Shown: positions 9,154-17,578, numbered from the stretch's first letter. The stretch is 64,000 bases of DNA from Flavobacterium reichenbachii (GCF_002217435.1 NZ_MUHF01000011.1:124001-188000); one strand, 5' to 3'. A program made the numbers and translations. Notes: generated from the sequence alone by a model not told the origin.

Positions 9154-9393
9154 TTATTCTGAAGCAGGTTCTTCGCTGATCGGCTGGCCTGCTGTTTTCT
9201 TCATGAGAATGTAAAAATCCCTTAAATGCTACCATGCCGGGCAGCGGTCTATCGGGCCGTTAAAATTTCTGATGGTGGTATAACAGCTTTTTAGGAAAAC
9301 CTGAGTGTTGGTAATCTTCGCCCATTGGGTCCACACTACTTCCTTCGGCGGCGGATTGTTTTCAAAATATCGTTTTATTTCTTCATGATTCAT
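9154..9393 (-). pseudogene. DUF6965-like small protein interrupted by an in-frame TAG
   Basis: From the ATG at 9393 the minus strand reads MNHEEIKRYFENNPPPKEVV, then WTQWAKITNTQVFLKS and GPIDRCPAW, followed by TAG at 9231-9229. The same frame then runs on as HLRDFYILMKKTAGQP to a TAA at 9154. The part after the TAG continues the family sequence as I remember it from flavobacterial ICEs, so the TAG looks like a point nonsense mutation in a 79-residue gene. The family name is from memory and its function is unknown. The truncated 54-residue product might still be made. The gene belongs to the ICE backbone between the polymerase remnant and radC. Confidence 0.6.
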
Positions 9394-9450
9394 AAGGCAA
9401 AATTACTTAAAAAACCAGAACAGCACAAGGGCATGAAAGATGAAAACGCC

Positions 9451-9921
9451 TTAAAGGGCGCCTTCATCTGCAAAAGAGTAATAGGTCTCGGGTGTCACGA
9501 TCAGATGGTCGAGCAGCGGAATATCCAGCAGTTTTCCCGCTTCCCGGATTTTTCGGGTCATATTTCTGTCGGCCTCGGAAGGTGATGTTTTTCCTGAGGG
9601 ATGGTTGTGGGTGATAATGATCCCGACGGCGGCGGCTTTCAGAGCTGCCGCGAAAAGCAGGCGCATATCCACCACAGTTCCCGAGATGCCTCCTGAGGAA
9701 ACCTCGTAGATTCCCATAACCCTGTTGGACTGGCTGAGCAACAGTACTTTGAACTGCTCAAAGAATTCTATTTTGCCGGGATCCCAGCTGTCAAGCAGTA
9801 CGCGGTAAGCATCTCTGGAAGAAGTGATACACGGTCTTTCAGTGCTTTTTACTTTGGTTTTATAGATCAGTTCGATTTCTGATACTTTCTGCCAGTCTGT
9901 GTTTTGTTGTGCATTTTTCAT
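9451..9921 (-). CDS. RadC-like JAB/MPN-domain protein (ICE backbone)
   Basis: With the ATG at 9921 the protein has 156 residues. I prefer this start because the 33 residues upstream (from 10020) are unlike the family and lie in a GC-rich hairpin region. The JAB motif is complete: ITHNHPSG (H105, H107) and D118 in PSEADRN, the zinc-binding set of RadC/JAMM proteins. It corresponds to the C-terminal domain of RadC without the N-terminal helix-hairpin-helix, as is usual for copies carried by Bacteroidota conjugative elements. RadC proteins were once linked to DNA repair; their biochemical role is not established. It is followed by the DUF6965 remnant and preceded by PcfJ, all on the minus strand. 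Confidence 0.88.
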   Translation of the reverse strand: MKNAQQNTDWQKVSEIELIYKTKVKSTERPCITSSRDAYRVLLDSWDPGKIEFFEQFKVLLLSQSNRVMGIYEVSSGGISGTVVDMRLLFAAALKAAAVGIIITHNHPSGKTSPSEADRNMTRKIREAGKLLDIPLLDHLIVTPETYYSFADEGAL

Positions 9922-9964
9922 AGCTGCTGTAGTTTTAAGATTAATTACAGCACCGCTAGCCCGG

Positions 9965-10018
9965 GCAGGGCTGAGCGAACGCAGAAAGCAACGCAATAAA
10001 GCAGGAGCGCAGCCCTGC
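9965..10018. repeat. GC-rich inverted repeat upstream of radC
   Basis: Arms GCAGGGCTG (9965-9973) and CAGCCCTGC (10010-10018) are perfectly complementary, with 36 bases between them. It stands out in an AT-rich genome and lies just 5' of the chosen radC start, so it could be a leader structure or a protein-binding site. Confidence 0.45.
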
Positions 10019-10151
10019 ATTTATGGGGGAATTTTTTGCGGAGAACCGAAGGACGTGCCCGAACTTTGTGGTGAAATTGACTTAACATTCCACAATAGCC
10101 CCTAAGCCGGGACTGCCCTTTGCACCTTAAAGTGTCTGCGCGCCAAAAAAA

Positions 10152-10177
10152 ATACCGCAGTTTAAAATCTGCGGTAT
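10152..10177 (-). terminator. Terminator of the PcfK-PcfJ operon
   Basis: A 9-bp perfect stem (ATACCGCAG with CTGCGGTAT) and an 8-base loop are followed on the minus strand by a run of eight T. It lies 16 bp past the PcfJ stop codon. Confidence 0.85.
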
Positions 10178-10192
10178 CAATAGTAGAATGGG

Positions 10193-11509
10193 TTAAGCGG
10201 GAGCAGTCTGTTTTTTCTGCTTTTTCAACCGTCCGGCAATCTCGGGCAGGTTTTTATTTATAATCCTAAGAATCCTGCTGTGATATTTAGTGGCTTTATT
10301 GCGAAGTCCCCTGCACTGGATAATTTCCATTCTCGAAAGGGACACTTCAATGGTTTCCACGGGTCTGTTTTCAATCTGCGCCGAAAAGATCAAGGAATCC
10401 TTCTTTTTATAATATTCATTGGTAAATACGCAGTGGTGGAGCGTGTCGCCCTCATAGAGAAAATCCTGCACACGGTCAAGGACTTTTACGGTAAGGTCAT
10501 TATCGGTGAAAGAAAGTCCGAAGAACTGTTTTTTATCATTTTCATAAATCGGCTCTGCTTTCTGTATTTCAGCACGCATCTGCGCAAGATGCTTCCTGTG
10601 TTGCAACTCCCTTTTTTTGGCAACAAGCCTGTCATGCGCCTGGTCTAAATTTTCAGGGCAGACAAGCGATGGGGAGCTGAGGTCTTTTTTAAACCATCGG
10701 AGCAGGGCAATATAATCCTCCCAAATTTTGATGTCCTGAATCTGATAACGCTGTTTAAGGCAGGTTTTTACTGCCTGCCAGTTTTTACGCAGGTGCTGTT
10801 CATGGGAAGTGAGGTAATGCTTGAGCAGAGCGGTCTGCGAACTTTTAAAAAGGGTTTCTGCAATACTGTCTTTTAAAAGAGCAGTAAAGAGTATCTGCGG
10901 GGCAATGCCTTGCACGGAAGTTTTAAAACCGTTTCTTTTCAAAAGCGGAATCACTTTCATGTGTGGATAAACCTTGTAGGGATTAATGCGGTATTTTGGC
11001 GAGTTCTGAAAATCTTTTGTACGTATTTCCAAAGGGGAATAGTACTGCCATGCATCATAGGCATTGGAAAAAACATTGGTGCTTCTTGAGATGGTGCGCA
11101 CTTCCCCTTTTGGATTTATCCAATGCTGCATGACTTCGGTATGGGAATAGGCAGGAAGAACATTTTTTTTCATGTTCTTGTGCGAGCAGATGATGCGCAC
11201 CACCTGATACCCAGAGCAGGTATCGGTGAGGGCAAAGTATTCGATTTCTTTGAAATGCACCTGATTGTGCTGATGCATTTTAAGTTTGCCTCGACAGGCG
11301 GTGCAGTTAATATAATTTTTGCAGGACTGGCTTTGGCTGTCAGGTTTCCACGAATGGGTGCATTCCAGACAATGGAACTTCCCCCTTGAGAGCATCGCCC
11401 ATTTCAGGAAAATGTTTTTTTCCGCCCACTGTTGCATCTGCGCTGTGATTGGGGGTAGGGTGGTGCTTAAGGCGCTGATTTCTTTTTCTATAACTGTTTT
11501 GGGTATCAT
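10193..11509 (-). CDS. PcfJ-like protein
   Basis: This 438-residue protein has the PcfJ architecture. A Cys-rich N-terminal part (CLECTHSW, SCKNYINCTACRGKLK) looks like a zinc ribbon, a helical middle follows, and the C-terminal PcfJ signature includes GDTLHHCVFTNEYYKK and IIQCRGLRNK. PcfJ was named from the enterococcal conjugative plasmid pCF10 and occurs widely on Bacteroidota ICEs; its function is unknown. The C-terminus is basic (LKKQKKQTAPA). Its start overlaps the end of pcfK by four bases, so the two are co-translated. Confidence 0.87.
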   Translation of the reverse strand: MIPKTVIEKEISALSTTLPPITAQMQQWAEKNIFLKWAMLSRGKFHCLECTHSWKPDSQSQSCKNYINCTACRGKLKMHQHNQVHFKEIEYFALTDTCSGYQVVRIICSHKNMKKNVLPAYSHTEVMQHWINPKGEVRTISRSTNVFSNAYDAWQYYSPLEIRTKDFQNSPKYRINPYKVYPHMKVIPLLKRNGFKTSVQGIAPQILFTALLKDSIAETLFKSSQTALLKHYLTSHEQHLRKNWQAVKTCLKQRYQIQDIKIWEDYIALLRWFKKDLSSPSLVCPENLDQAHDRLVAKKRELQHRKHLAQMRAEIQKAEPIYENDKKQFFGLSFTDNDLTVKVLDRVQDFLYEGDTLHHCVFTNEYYKKKDSLIFSAQIENRPVETIEVSLSRMEIIQCRGLRNKATKYHSRILRIINKNLPEIAGRLKKQKKQTAPA

Positions 11510-11886
11510 AAGTCAAAGAGTGTTAGGGTTTTCTGTACAGGATTCACGGATTGTACTGCCACTGTTTTTTGAACTGTGCTTTGAGATACTGCGGAAGCAG
11601 TTGAGAACAAATCAGGTTTGGCAGGGAGGCTTACTGCTACTCTGCATTGAACAGGGGCAGGCGTTCCAATGCTGTCATCTGTGTAGTACTTCACAGCCAT
11701 GTCAAAGATTTCCTGATTGTCAAAGGCGCATTCCCCTGTTTTTTTGACCTCGCCAAAAATGTAATGGAAACAGCTTTCAAGGTTTTTACTCGCTTTTTTA
11801 TAGTCCGCTGAAAAAACGGCATCATTCTGCGCTTTTTCGCTCAGGTAGCTTTCTATGGCGGTTTTAAATTTATCTGATGCTTTCAT
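11506..11886 (-). CDS. PcfK-like protein
   Basis: This 126-residue acidic protein begins MKASDKFKTAIESYLSEKA and has the FHYIFGEVKKTGECAFDNQE stretch typical of PcfK-like proteins. The C-terminal third is a low-complexity linker (repeats of VQK, VQS, AVS) ending in TLTLFDL, which may be a short peptide motif for a partner. It sits directly upstream of pcfJ, as in other Bacteroidota elements, and overlaps it. The role in conjugation is unknown. Confidence 0.84.
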   Translation of the reverse strand: MKASDKFKTAIESYLSEKAQNDAVFSADYKKASKNLESCFHYIFGEVKKTGECAFDNQEIFDMAVKYYTDDSIGTPAPVQCRVAVSLPAKPDLFSTASAVSQSTVQKTVAVQSVNPVQKTLTLFDL

Positions 11887-11913
11887 AAAGGAAGATTTAA
11901 GATTGAAAAAGCG

Positions 11914-12273
11914 TTATTCAAAACTGTTTCTGTAGATATCAAAACAGTATTCTTCAAAGCAGAGCCAGCATACAAAGGTGTAATGGGGCATACGGTGGCG
12001 GTTTTTGACAGATTCCCCAAGGGAATCTTCAATTTCGTATCGGATAGTTTCCAAATCATCCAAATGCTGTATATAGAATTTCCTGCAGTCCGAGTTGTAT
12101 ACAAACTCTGAAATCATCCCGCAGATGCATCCGCTTTTCTGCAGGTCTTCCAAGAAAGATTTTAACTGCTCTTTTTTTGTCCCGTCATAAGATTCCATAT
12201 TGGAGAGGACTATTTTTTTGAACTGGGCGGATACGGGATATTCTATGTAAACTGATTTTTCAAAGGCTTTCAT
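11914..12273 (-). CDS. DUF7222-like conserved ICE protein
   Basis: A 119-residue protein starting MKAFEKSVYIEYPVSAQFKK and ending HYTFVCWLCFEEYCFDIYRN. It has a Cys- and Trp-rich C-terminus but no CxxC pair. I recall it as the conserved small protein found between ssb and pcfK in flavobacterial conjugative elements (DUF7222); that name is from memory. It has no known function. It lies in the same minus-strand run, 27 bp upstream of pcfK. Confidence 0.7.
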   Translation of the reverse strand: MKAFEKSVYIEYPVSAQFKKIVLSNMESYDGTKKEQLKSFLEDLQKSGCICGMISEFVYNSDCRKFYIQHLDDLETIRYEIEDSLGESVKNRHRMPHYTFVCWLCFEEYCFDIYRNSFE

Positions 12274-12311
12274 GGCGTATAAATTTTGATGTGAAACGGT
12301 ATATATTCCAA

Positions 12312-12701
12312 TTAGAAAGGCAGGTCGTCAGGGGTGTCTTGATCCGTATTTTTCTTTTGAACTGCGGGAAGAGAAGAACTGTTTTCTGTTTTTGGGAACA
12401 CCAGTATCTTAATGTTACTGGTGTGAAAGGTCAGCGAACCGAGAGCCTTGCCCTCGGCATTATTGTAGACATTCAGACCTATGCGCCCGAAGAGTTCAAC
12501 CACAGTGCCTTTTTTAAGCCACTGCGCCATTTTGGAACCCATCCAATAGGAGCAGTCGATGTAGGTTACAATTTTTTTAAGCTCGTCAGAGCCTTTTGGT
12601 CTGTAGCTGTCATTTATGGCAATGGAGAAATTTACCACCTCCCTGGCATTTGAAACTTTTGCCGTTACGGCATCTTTTGTAATTCGTCCTGAGATTTCCA
12701 T
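12312..12701 (-). CDS. ssb: Single-stranded DNA-binding protein (ICE copy)
   Basis: With the ATG at 12701 the product is 129 residues and starts MEISGRITKDAVTAKV, a standard OB-fold beginning; an upstream in-frame ATG at 12797 would add 32 basic residues unlike the family. The OB core (VVNFSIAINDSYR, TYIDCSYW, GTVVELFGRI) is followed by an acidic tip DTPDDLPF that should contact partner proteins, as the DDDIPF tail of E. coli SSB does. Such extra copies on ICEs protect the transferred strand. It is the first gene of the 12.7-9.1 kb minus-strand run. Confidence 0.9.
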   Translation of the reverse strand: MEISGRITKDAVTAKVSNAREVVNFSIAINDSYRPKGSDELKKIVTYIDCSYWMGSKMAQWLKKGTVVELFGRIGLNVYNNAEGKALGSLTFHTSNIKILVFPKTENSSSLPAVQKKNTDQDTPDDLPF

Positions 12702-13019
12702 GATGTAAAATTTTAAGTGAGTATTTTTTCTGTTTTTTCTCAAGCCCGCATGAAATTTTTCAAAGAAAAAACGGGAAAAAAGAAAGCACAAAATCAAGCG
12801 CCCGATAAAGGATCCGGAGTGCTATAAGTCCCGAAGGGCGGCAAGGCCGTTATGCGCATGCAGGAGCCTGCGGGTGCTATTTTCGCGGCTCTTTTAATCC
12901 GTTTTTATTGAAAATTTCCTTATCAATCTTTACAGCAGGCTGAACCCCTATTTCAGATACCTGTTTTGGGATCGGCATTGAAATATTTTGTAATTTCAAG
13001 CGACGAAAAAAATACTGCA
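12702..13019. other. Intergenic region between divergent ssb and DUF1810 genes
   Basis: I see no supported gene. Positions 12800-12895 are GC-rich with short inverted stretches (around CCCGAAGGGCGGC), like the spacer upstream of radC. It should hold the promoters of both divergent genes. Confidence 0.5.
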
Positions 13020-13454
13020 ATGGAAAAGCGATATGATCTGGACCGTTTTTTAGAGGCACAAAGGGAAACGTATAACAACGCGCTGCGCGAGATCAGGCAG
13101 GGCAGCAAACAGACCCACTGGATGTGGTTTATTTTCCCCCAGCTAAGAGGACTGGGATTCACGGATTATAATATCTTTTACGGCATTGAAAACCTAACGG
13201 AAGCCTCACTGTATTTGAATCACCCCATACTGGGAAAACGTCTGGTGGAAATTACGCAGGCAATGCTAAAAATTGAAGATAAAACGGCACTGGAAATTCT
13301 GGGCAGGCCAGATGAAAGAAAACTGAAATCCTGCATGGCCCTGTTTGGACTTCTGCCTGAAACACCTGAATGTTTCAGGCTGGTGCTTGAAAAATATTAC
13401 AATGGAGAACAGGACGAAAAGACACTGCGGATTTTAAAGGCATCCGCCAGCTAA
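13020..13454 (+). CDS. DUF1810 family protein
   Basis: With the ATG at 13020 the product is 144 residues beginning MEKRYDLDRFLEAQ; 18 more codons lie upstream in frame but do not fit the family start. Recognisable family stretches are THWMWFIFPQLRGLG and YLNHPILGKRLVEI. DUF1810 proteins are widespread, soluble and of unknown function. The gene marks the switch from ICE backbone to cargo and lies about 245 bp upstream of the SLATT gene on the same strand. Whether the two form a unit is unclear, because the gap is long enough for a separate promoter. Confidence 0.85.
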   Translation: MEKRYDLDRFLEAQRETYNNALREIRQGSKQTHWMWFIFPQLRGLGFTDYNIFYGIENLTEASLYLNHPILGKRLVEITQAMLKIEDKTALEILGRPDERKLKSCMALFGLLPETPECFRLVLEKYYNGEQDEKTLRILKASAS

Positions 13455-13700
13455 AAACATTTTTCATTTAAAATCCTTAAATCCTCTCTTAAGTTGTATT
13501 ATGTTAATTTATTAAAGACGCGCCATAGTTAGTAAAAAAGCATTTAACAAATAAAGAGTTCTGTTGATATTTTATAAAGAATTTATTTATATTAGCAAAA
13601 AAGAAAATCTGAGCAGCGTGAAACTTATACTCAGATAAAGGCTTCATATTCCTGAGTTATCGTACATATAAATAAGTGGCAGTAATTATTCAAATCAACT

Positions 13701-14414
13701 ATGATAGAAAACATACAAAACTATTGGAAAAAAATACAACGAGCCAAAAGAATAAAACGTTTTAAAAAGAAAATCCCGCCATATTTACAAAAAGATTTCG
13801 AAGTCGAATTAAATTACAAGTTATGGACCACTAAAGGAGCTAGATTTGCAGCAAGTCATAGAAACGAAACTCTACATCGTTTATCAGGACAATCTGTTGG
13901 TTACATTTCTGCCTATCTTATCATTATTGGTTTAGTGAATGTTTACGACTTAAAATTTTGGATGTTTTCTTTGTCTGACAGTCAAGTAAATTTTGCATCA
14001 ATGGCATTTTCAGTTATGGTGCTTTTATTTAGCCAACTTGAAAGTGCTGAAAATTTTATTCTAAAATCCGATCGTTATCATAATTGCGCTTTAGACATAT
14101 CTGAACTTTACAATCAATTGCGCTACACTAAAACTTATCAAAATAATAATCCAAATAAAGCGTCAATTCTCCAGAAAATAAGTGATGATTACGACAAAGT
14201 TTTAAAGAGAAATGAAAACCACAAGCCGATTGATTATAAAAAAATGCAAATGTTTAAACCAGAATACTTCGAATTAACTTTTTTTGATAGATGGTCTATA
14301 AGGATTGAATATTATTGGAGAGTTCACTTTAAATATCATTTATTTATGTATGGTCCTATTCTTATTTTCTTAGGAGTAAATTTATATATGATTTTAACTT
14401 CATCTAAAAAGTAA
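13701..14414 (+). CDS. SLATT-domain two-TM protein (candidate pore-forming effector)
   Basis: A 237-residue membrane protein with the SLATT layout. A basic N-terminal helix is followed by the motif region TTKGARFAASHRNETLHRLS, TM1 near residues 67-86 (YISAYLIIIGLVNVY), TM2 near 97-113 (FASMAFSVMVLLFSQ), the LESAENF...RYHNCALDI signature, and a third hydrophobic stretch near the C-terminus (MYGPILIFLGVNLYM). SLATT proteins (SMODS- and SLOG-associating 2TM effectors) are predicted to open pores when triggered by nucleotide-sensing or reverse-transcriptase partners. This sequence looks closest to the SLATT_5 group. No CD-NTase, SLOG or RT gene is adjacent, which is odd: the partner may be lost, distant, or may be DUF1810. 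AT-rich cargo composition. Confidence 0.8.
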   Translation: MIENIQNYWKKIQRAKRIKRFKKKIPPYLQKDFEVELNYKLWTTKGARFAASHRNETLHRLSGQSVGYISAYLIIIGLVNVYDLKFWMFSLSDSQVNFASMAFSVMVLLFSQLESAENFILKSDRYHNCALDISELYNQLRYTKTYQNNNPNKASILQKISDDYDKVLKRNENHKPIDYKKMQMFKPEYFELTFFDRWSIRIEYYWRVHFKYHLFMYGPILIFLGVNLYMILTSSKK

Positions 14415-14642
14415 CTGCTTTGTCGTTTGTGTAAATGTAATTTTTGGTTTCCTGAATTGCACATGTGGTTCAATATTTTTCGGATCTACTATTGTCTTTA
14501 TTAGTGGCATGAGTTTCATGTTAATGAGAAATTCTTGCATTATCCGTTTATGGAAACATTGCATTTGTCAAGCTTCTGGCTTTCAGAACCCCTGAAATAA
14601 GCGTCTCTTAGCTAATATTCCTCCATTGGGACAGATTAGAAT

Positions 14643-14820
14643 TCAATCTGCGATAGTATTTTTGTGTGCGTTAGTATGGGGAGTATAGCCGGATTTGGGA
14701 ATCTTAACAACGTAAATAGTTTTGCTTGCATCATAATCAAAGTGGACAGGGAGGATAATTAAATTTTGTATTCTCTGCTGGAAGTAATTTTATTTTCAAG
14801 CCATTGCAATGTACTGCCGG
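14643..14820 (-). pseudogene. Fragment of an AlbA_2 (Schlafen AlbA-like) DNA-binding-domain gene
   Basis: On the minus strand one frame reads STLQWLENKITSSREYKI and, after a one-base shift near 14765, another reads ILPVHFDYDASKTIYVVKIP followed by KSGYTPHTNA, then a stop at 14643. Both pieces resemble consecutive segments of AlbA_2 domains (LENKI...P.....YVI.VPKS...PH). No start and no C-terminal part are present. It abuts the end of the nuclease gene at 14827, so it is probably the relic of a cargo gene replaced or trimmed there. The bases from 14415 to 14642 show no gene. Confidence 0.5.
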
Positions 14821-14826
14821 TATTGC

Positions 14827-16029
14827 CTAATCGTCGCAAGGTGTGTATTCATAATCCCAGTCATCAAAATCATCAACATTGATTTTAAGAAGACTGGGAC
14901 TAAAGGAGTCTTCATTTAAAAAGTGATGGTACAGTTTCATGAAAGCGACATTTTTTTGTATTTTGTCTATATTCAATATGCACAAGCCAGGCTGGGTATT
15001 TTTAGCGATAAAGGGCATAACAGCGTTTAGTGAGCCCAAATTGCCATAATCCAGATCATAGTATTTTTTCTGTTTAATATTATACGATTCCGTCTGTCCG
15101 TCTACTTCAAATTCATATGCTATTAAACCTTCAGAGGCAAGTAGTTCCATGCGGAATCTTATTTTTTTGAAAAGTACATTACTCTGATATTTTTCCATCA
15201 CATCCCAAAAATAATCTGAATTATTTTGCAGTCCTTTTGCAAGTCTGCTGAAGTTTGCAAGAAAGACCACCTCACCCGATATGATCTGAAATCCGGGTGC
15301 TGATGAATCATCGGTAAATTGGGTATAGTCCATAGTGAAATGAATCAGACACCCAAATTTCTTATATTTGGTTTCACAATATGTTTCAAACAATGAAATT
15401 TTCATTATAGTTGCAAGAAGCTGTTTTTGAAGATTGTAATTGCTGTCAAGAGAAGGCAGTAATATTTCACAATGTGGTATATTTCGGTATATCGTTTTTA
15501 CCGCAGACTTTTTGCCATCCAACTTTGAGATCAAGCTTTCAAGTTCCTTGCTTATTCTACTCAGGGCATCTTTTTTTTTTGCCGGTTTCAGGTGCGGAAA
15601 ATACTTGTCTCGCACTGAGAGACAGTCCGGAAGTTTTTCCTGTATGTCATCCCAGGAAAAGAGGATCACATTTATTCCAGAACTGATGCTTGCGCTGAAG
15701 CATGCTTCCTGCAGGCTTACATCTTTTTTAATGGTTGTGGCAAAATAAAGTATTTCAATAGGGAATGGAAAGCCTTTAATGAGTTCTAAAGTCTGCGAAA
15801 GATCATTTATAAGTTCCTTTACTATTGTTTTTTTATTTCGATTTATCCCCTTTTTTTTAGCCTGTATCGCTGTCTTAAATACGGGGCTGTAAACGTCAAT
15901 TCCATGCTGCAAATTTCCCTTAGAGCCATACTCTTGAAATGTTTCAGTGGAATATACGGCATTAAACAAATCCTTGAGGAAAGTCTGGAACTGGTATTCG
16001 TCGCCTAAAGTTTCATATTGGAAATTCAT
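14827..16029 (-). CDS. Mrr/PD-(D/E)xK-type nuclease with unknown C-terminal domain
   Basis: A 400-residue protein. The N-terminal domain fits a restriction-endonuclease fold: YGSKGNLQHGIDVYSP (D45) followed by the Q56-A-K58 strand in TAIQAKKKG, as in Mrr-like and Cap4-like nucleases. A helix and strand (IEILYFATTIKKD) and ISSGINVILFSWDDIQE complete a pattern common in DNA-targeting defence nucleases. From about residue 190 on, the sequence is mixed alpha/beta, of unknown family, and might sense a trigger. The start lies 18 bp after the stop of the beta-helix/2TM gene, so the two should be co-transcribed, and both follow the ABC-3C genes in the same direction. Confidence 0.72.
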   Translation of the reverse strand: MNFQYETLGDEYQFQTFLKDLFNAVYSTETFQEYGSKGNLQHGIDVYSPVFKTAIQAKKKGINRNKKTIVKELINDLSQTLELIKGFPFPIEILYFATTIKKDVSLQEACFSASISSGINVILFSWDDIQEKLPDCLSVRDKYFPHLKPAKKKDALSRISKELESLISKLDGKKSAVKTIYRNIPHCEILLPSLDSNYNLQKQLLATIMKISLFETYCETKYKKFGCLIHFTMDYTQFTDDSSAPGFQIISGEVVFLANFSRLAKGLQNNSDYFWDVMEKYQSNVLFKKIRFRMELLASEGLIAYEFEVDGQTESYNIKQKKYYDLDYGNLGSLNAVMPFIAKNTQPGLCILNIDKIQKNVAFMKLYHHFLNEDSFSPSLLKINVDDFDDWDYEYTPCDD

Positions 16030-16047
16030 TTTTAGCTGGTTTTAATA

Positions 16048-17577
16048 TTAAGATCTTACGTGCTTTCTAAAGGACCGGACAATTTCAAAAATTCCGATAC
16101 TAACAAATATTCGGGACAAAAGATCAAAAAAAGCGGTCCATCCTCCCGGAGGGCTTACTCTAGACATAAAATCTATGCGATGCAGAGGATTGATAAATTC
16201 GAAAAAGTACGGCATTATGGTGCCAGAGAAATATTTCGCACCATTTCCGCTTACATCCAAATCTAGTTCTTTAAGGCTCACGGCAAACAAAACAAAGAAA
16301 ATGAAGGTTATGAAAAAAGTTGCCAGACATGCCCTTAACCAGTCTGTGCCATGGCTGCTGTAGATTTTAGATACCGTTATTGCAATTCTTGATCCTATAT
16401 CGCGGTCGTAATGCTGTGCGCTGTGTTTCAGATGCCTATAGAGGTACTCCTGCGCTGTTTTATAGTAGAAAGCCTTATCTTTTGTGTTGTTCTGGCGTAC
16501 CGCTGCAGTATATAAATCATTATACACATTGTAATAATTTAAATCATCATGCTGAGCCATAACGTCAGGTATTTTGGCATGGAGAAGTTTTACAGCTGAA
16601 AGGTCCGAATTTTTAATTTCAATCTGATATTGCTCAAACAACAGGGATTTGAGCTCCAAGATTCCCAGCGAAGAGTTGTCTATGCGGAACTGCGTGTCCA
16701 GCGTGTCAAAATACAGCAGAAAGTCGGTGCAGTCCTTTCTTTCGATAAATTTGCGAAAACCATAAAGAGGGTAGTTGCCGGTCAGAAGCTCCAGAGGCTC
16801 CATTTTAAAAGCCATTTGGGAAACAAATTGCAGCTCGCGCATATCTGCTCCCTGTGATTTTCGATAGGCTTCAATATGAGGGGACAATGAACTGTTTTTA
16901 AAACCGTGGACTCCTGCAGGGGTGAGGTTTGAAAAGTAGATTTTACCGCTGTTATTCAATTCGTAAATCGCGATCTTTTTATTTTTGATTCGGGTAAAAT
17001 CCAATCTTGAGAGAATGTTTAAGTATCCGGTTAAATTGATAATGTTGATGCTGCAGCTTTTAGCAAAAGTGGTTATGCCGGACTGCGAAATTACAGACAG
17101 GGTATGAATGAGTAAAAACAGTCCCGTAAAAGAAAAACTTGTTTTTTCATTTATAGGTTTGATATCCAGCAGTCTTATCTGGCCTCCTTCAAGCATTATT
17201 CCATTCTGGGCTTCAACCCTGTGAAAAATTAGATAATCGATAACACAGTATTGGATAATTAAGGCTTTTTCAAACTGGCAGTTTTCCAGATTAAAGTTGT
17301 GGGATTGAATGAAAATAATCCTGAAGTCTTTTGAAAAAGTACATTGTTTGAATTCAATGGAATCATCGCACCTAGTACGGTCTATAATAATATCTTCAAA
17401 TGTGCAATTTAAAAAAGTTACCATTTCCTTTATATTCTTATCAAAGATAATTAAGGCCCCGGTGACATTTTTATGGGCAATCAATCTGCTACCATACACG
17501 GACACTGACGAAATCTTCTTCGTATCACTAAGTAAATCTAAAATTTCTGAAGCGCTGATATTTTCCAAGGAGCTCAT
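16048..17577 (-). CDS. Beta-helix/pentapeptide-like protein with C-terminal two-TM channel-like module
   Basis: A 509-residue protein. Residues 20-220 contain short beta strands in repeating pattern (VTFLNCTFEDIIID, IEFKQCTFSKDF, FNLENCQFEKALII), with the CxF rungs seen in pentapeptide-like or right-handed beta-helix proteins. Residues 350-395 are a charged helical region (FYYKTAQEYLYRHLKHSAQH). Two hydrophobic segments follow, one near 415-435 (FFITFIFFVLFAVSL) and one near 480-500 (FFDLLSRIFVSIGIFEIV), separated by a loop. This is the layout of pentapeptide-repeat proteins with an ion-channel tail. I infer a membrane effector or anchor working with the nuclease 18 bp downstream. The start follows an unusual 48-codon frame joined to the ABC-3C ATPase. 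Confidence 0.68.
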   Translation of the reverse strand: MSSLENISASEILDLLSDTKKISSVSVYGSRLIAHKNVTGALIIFDKNIKEMVTFLNCTFEDIIIDRTRCDDSIEFKQCTFSKDFRIIFIQSHNFNLENCQFEKALIIQYCVIDYLIFHRVEAQNGIMLEGGQIRLLDIKPINEKTSFSFTGLFLLIHTLSVISQSGITTFAKSCSINIINLTGYLNILSRLDFTRIKNKKIAIYELNNSGKIYFSNLTPAGVHGFKNSSLSPHIEAYRKSQGADMRELQFVSQMAFKMEPLELLTGNYPLYGFRKFIERKDCTDFLLYFDTLDTQFRIDNSSLGILELKSLLFEQYQIEIKNSDLSAVKLLHAKIPDVMAQHDDLNYYNVYNDLYTAAVRQNNTKDKAFYYKTAQEYLYRHLKHSAQHYDRDIGSRIAITVSKIYSSHGTDWLRACLATFFITFIFFVLFAVSLKELDLDVSGNGAKYFSGTIMPYFFEFINPLHRIDFMSRVSPPGGWTAFFDLLSRIFVSIGIFEIVRSFRKHVRS

Positions 17578-17578
17578 T

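Noticed and set aside
9325..9585. 86-residue plus-strand frame over the DUF6965 start and radC end
   Set aside because: Antisense to radC and the DUF6965-like gene, both of which show family sequence; no ribosome-binding site or family likeness.
12877..13059. Minus-strand 60-residue frame overlapping the DUF1810 start
   Set aside because: No family likeness and it overlaps the recognised DUF1810 N-terminus.
14415..14642. Minus-strand stretch reading KTIVDPKNIEPHVQF
   Set aside because: Short, flanked by stops and not recognisable; may be further relic sequence next to the AlbA_2 fragment but cannot be supported.
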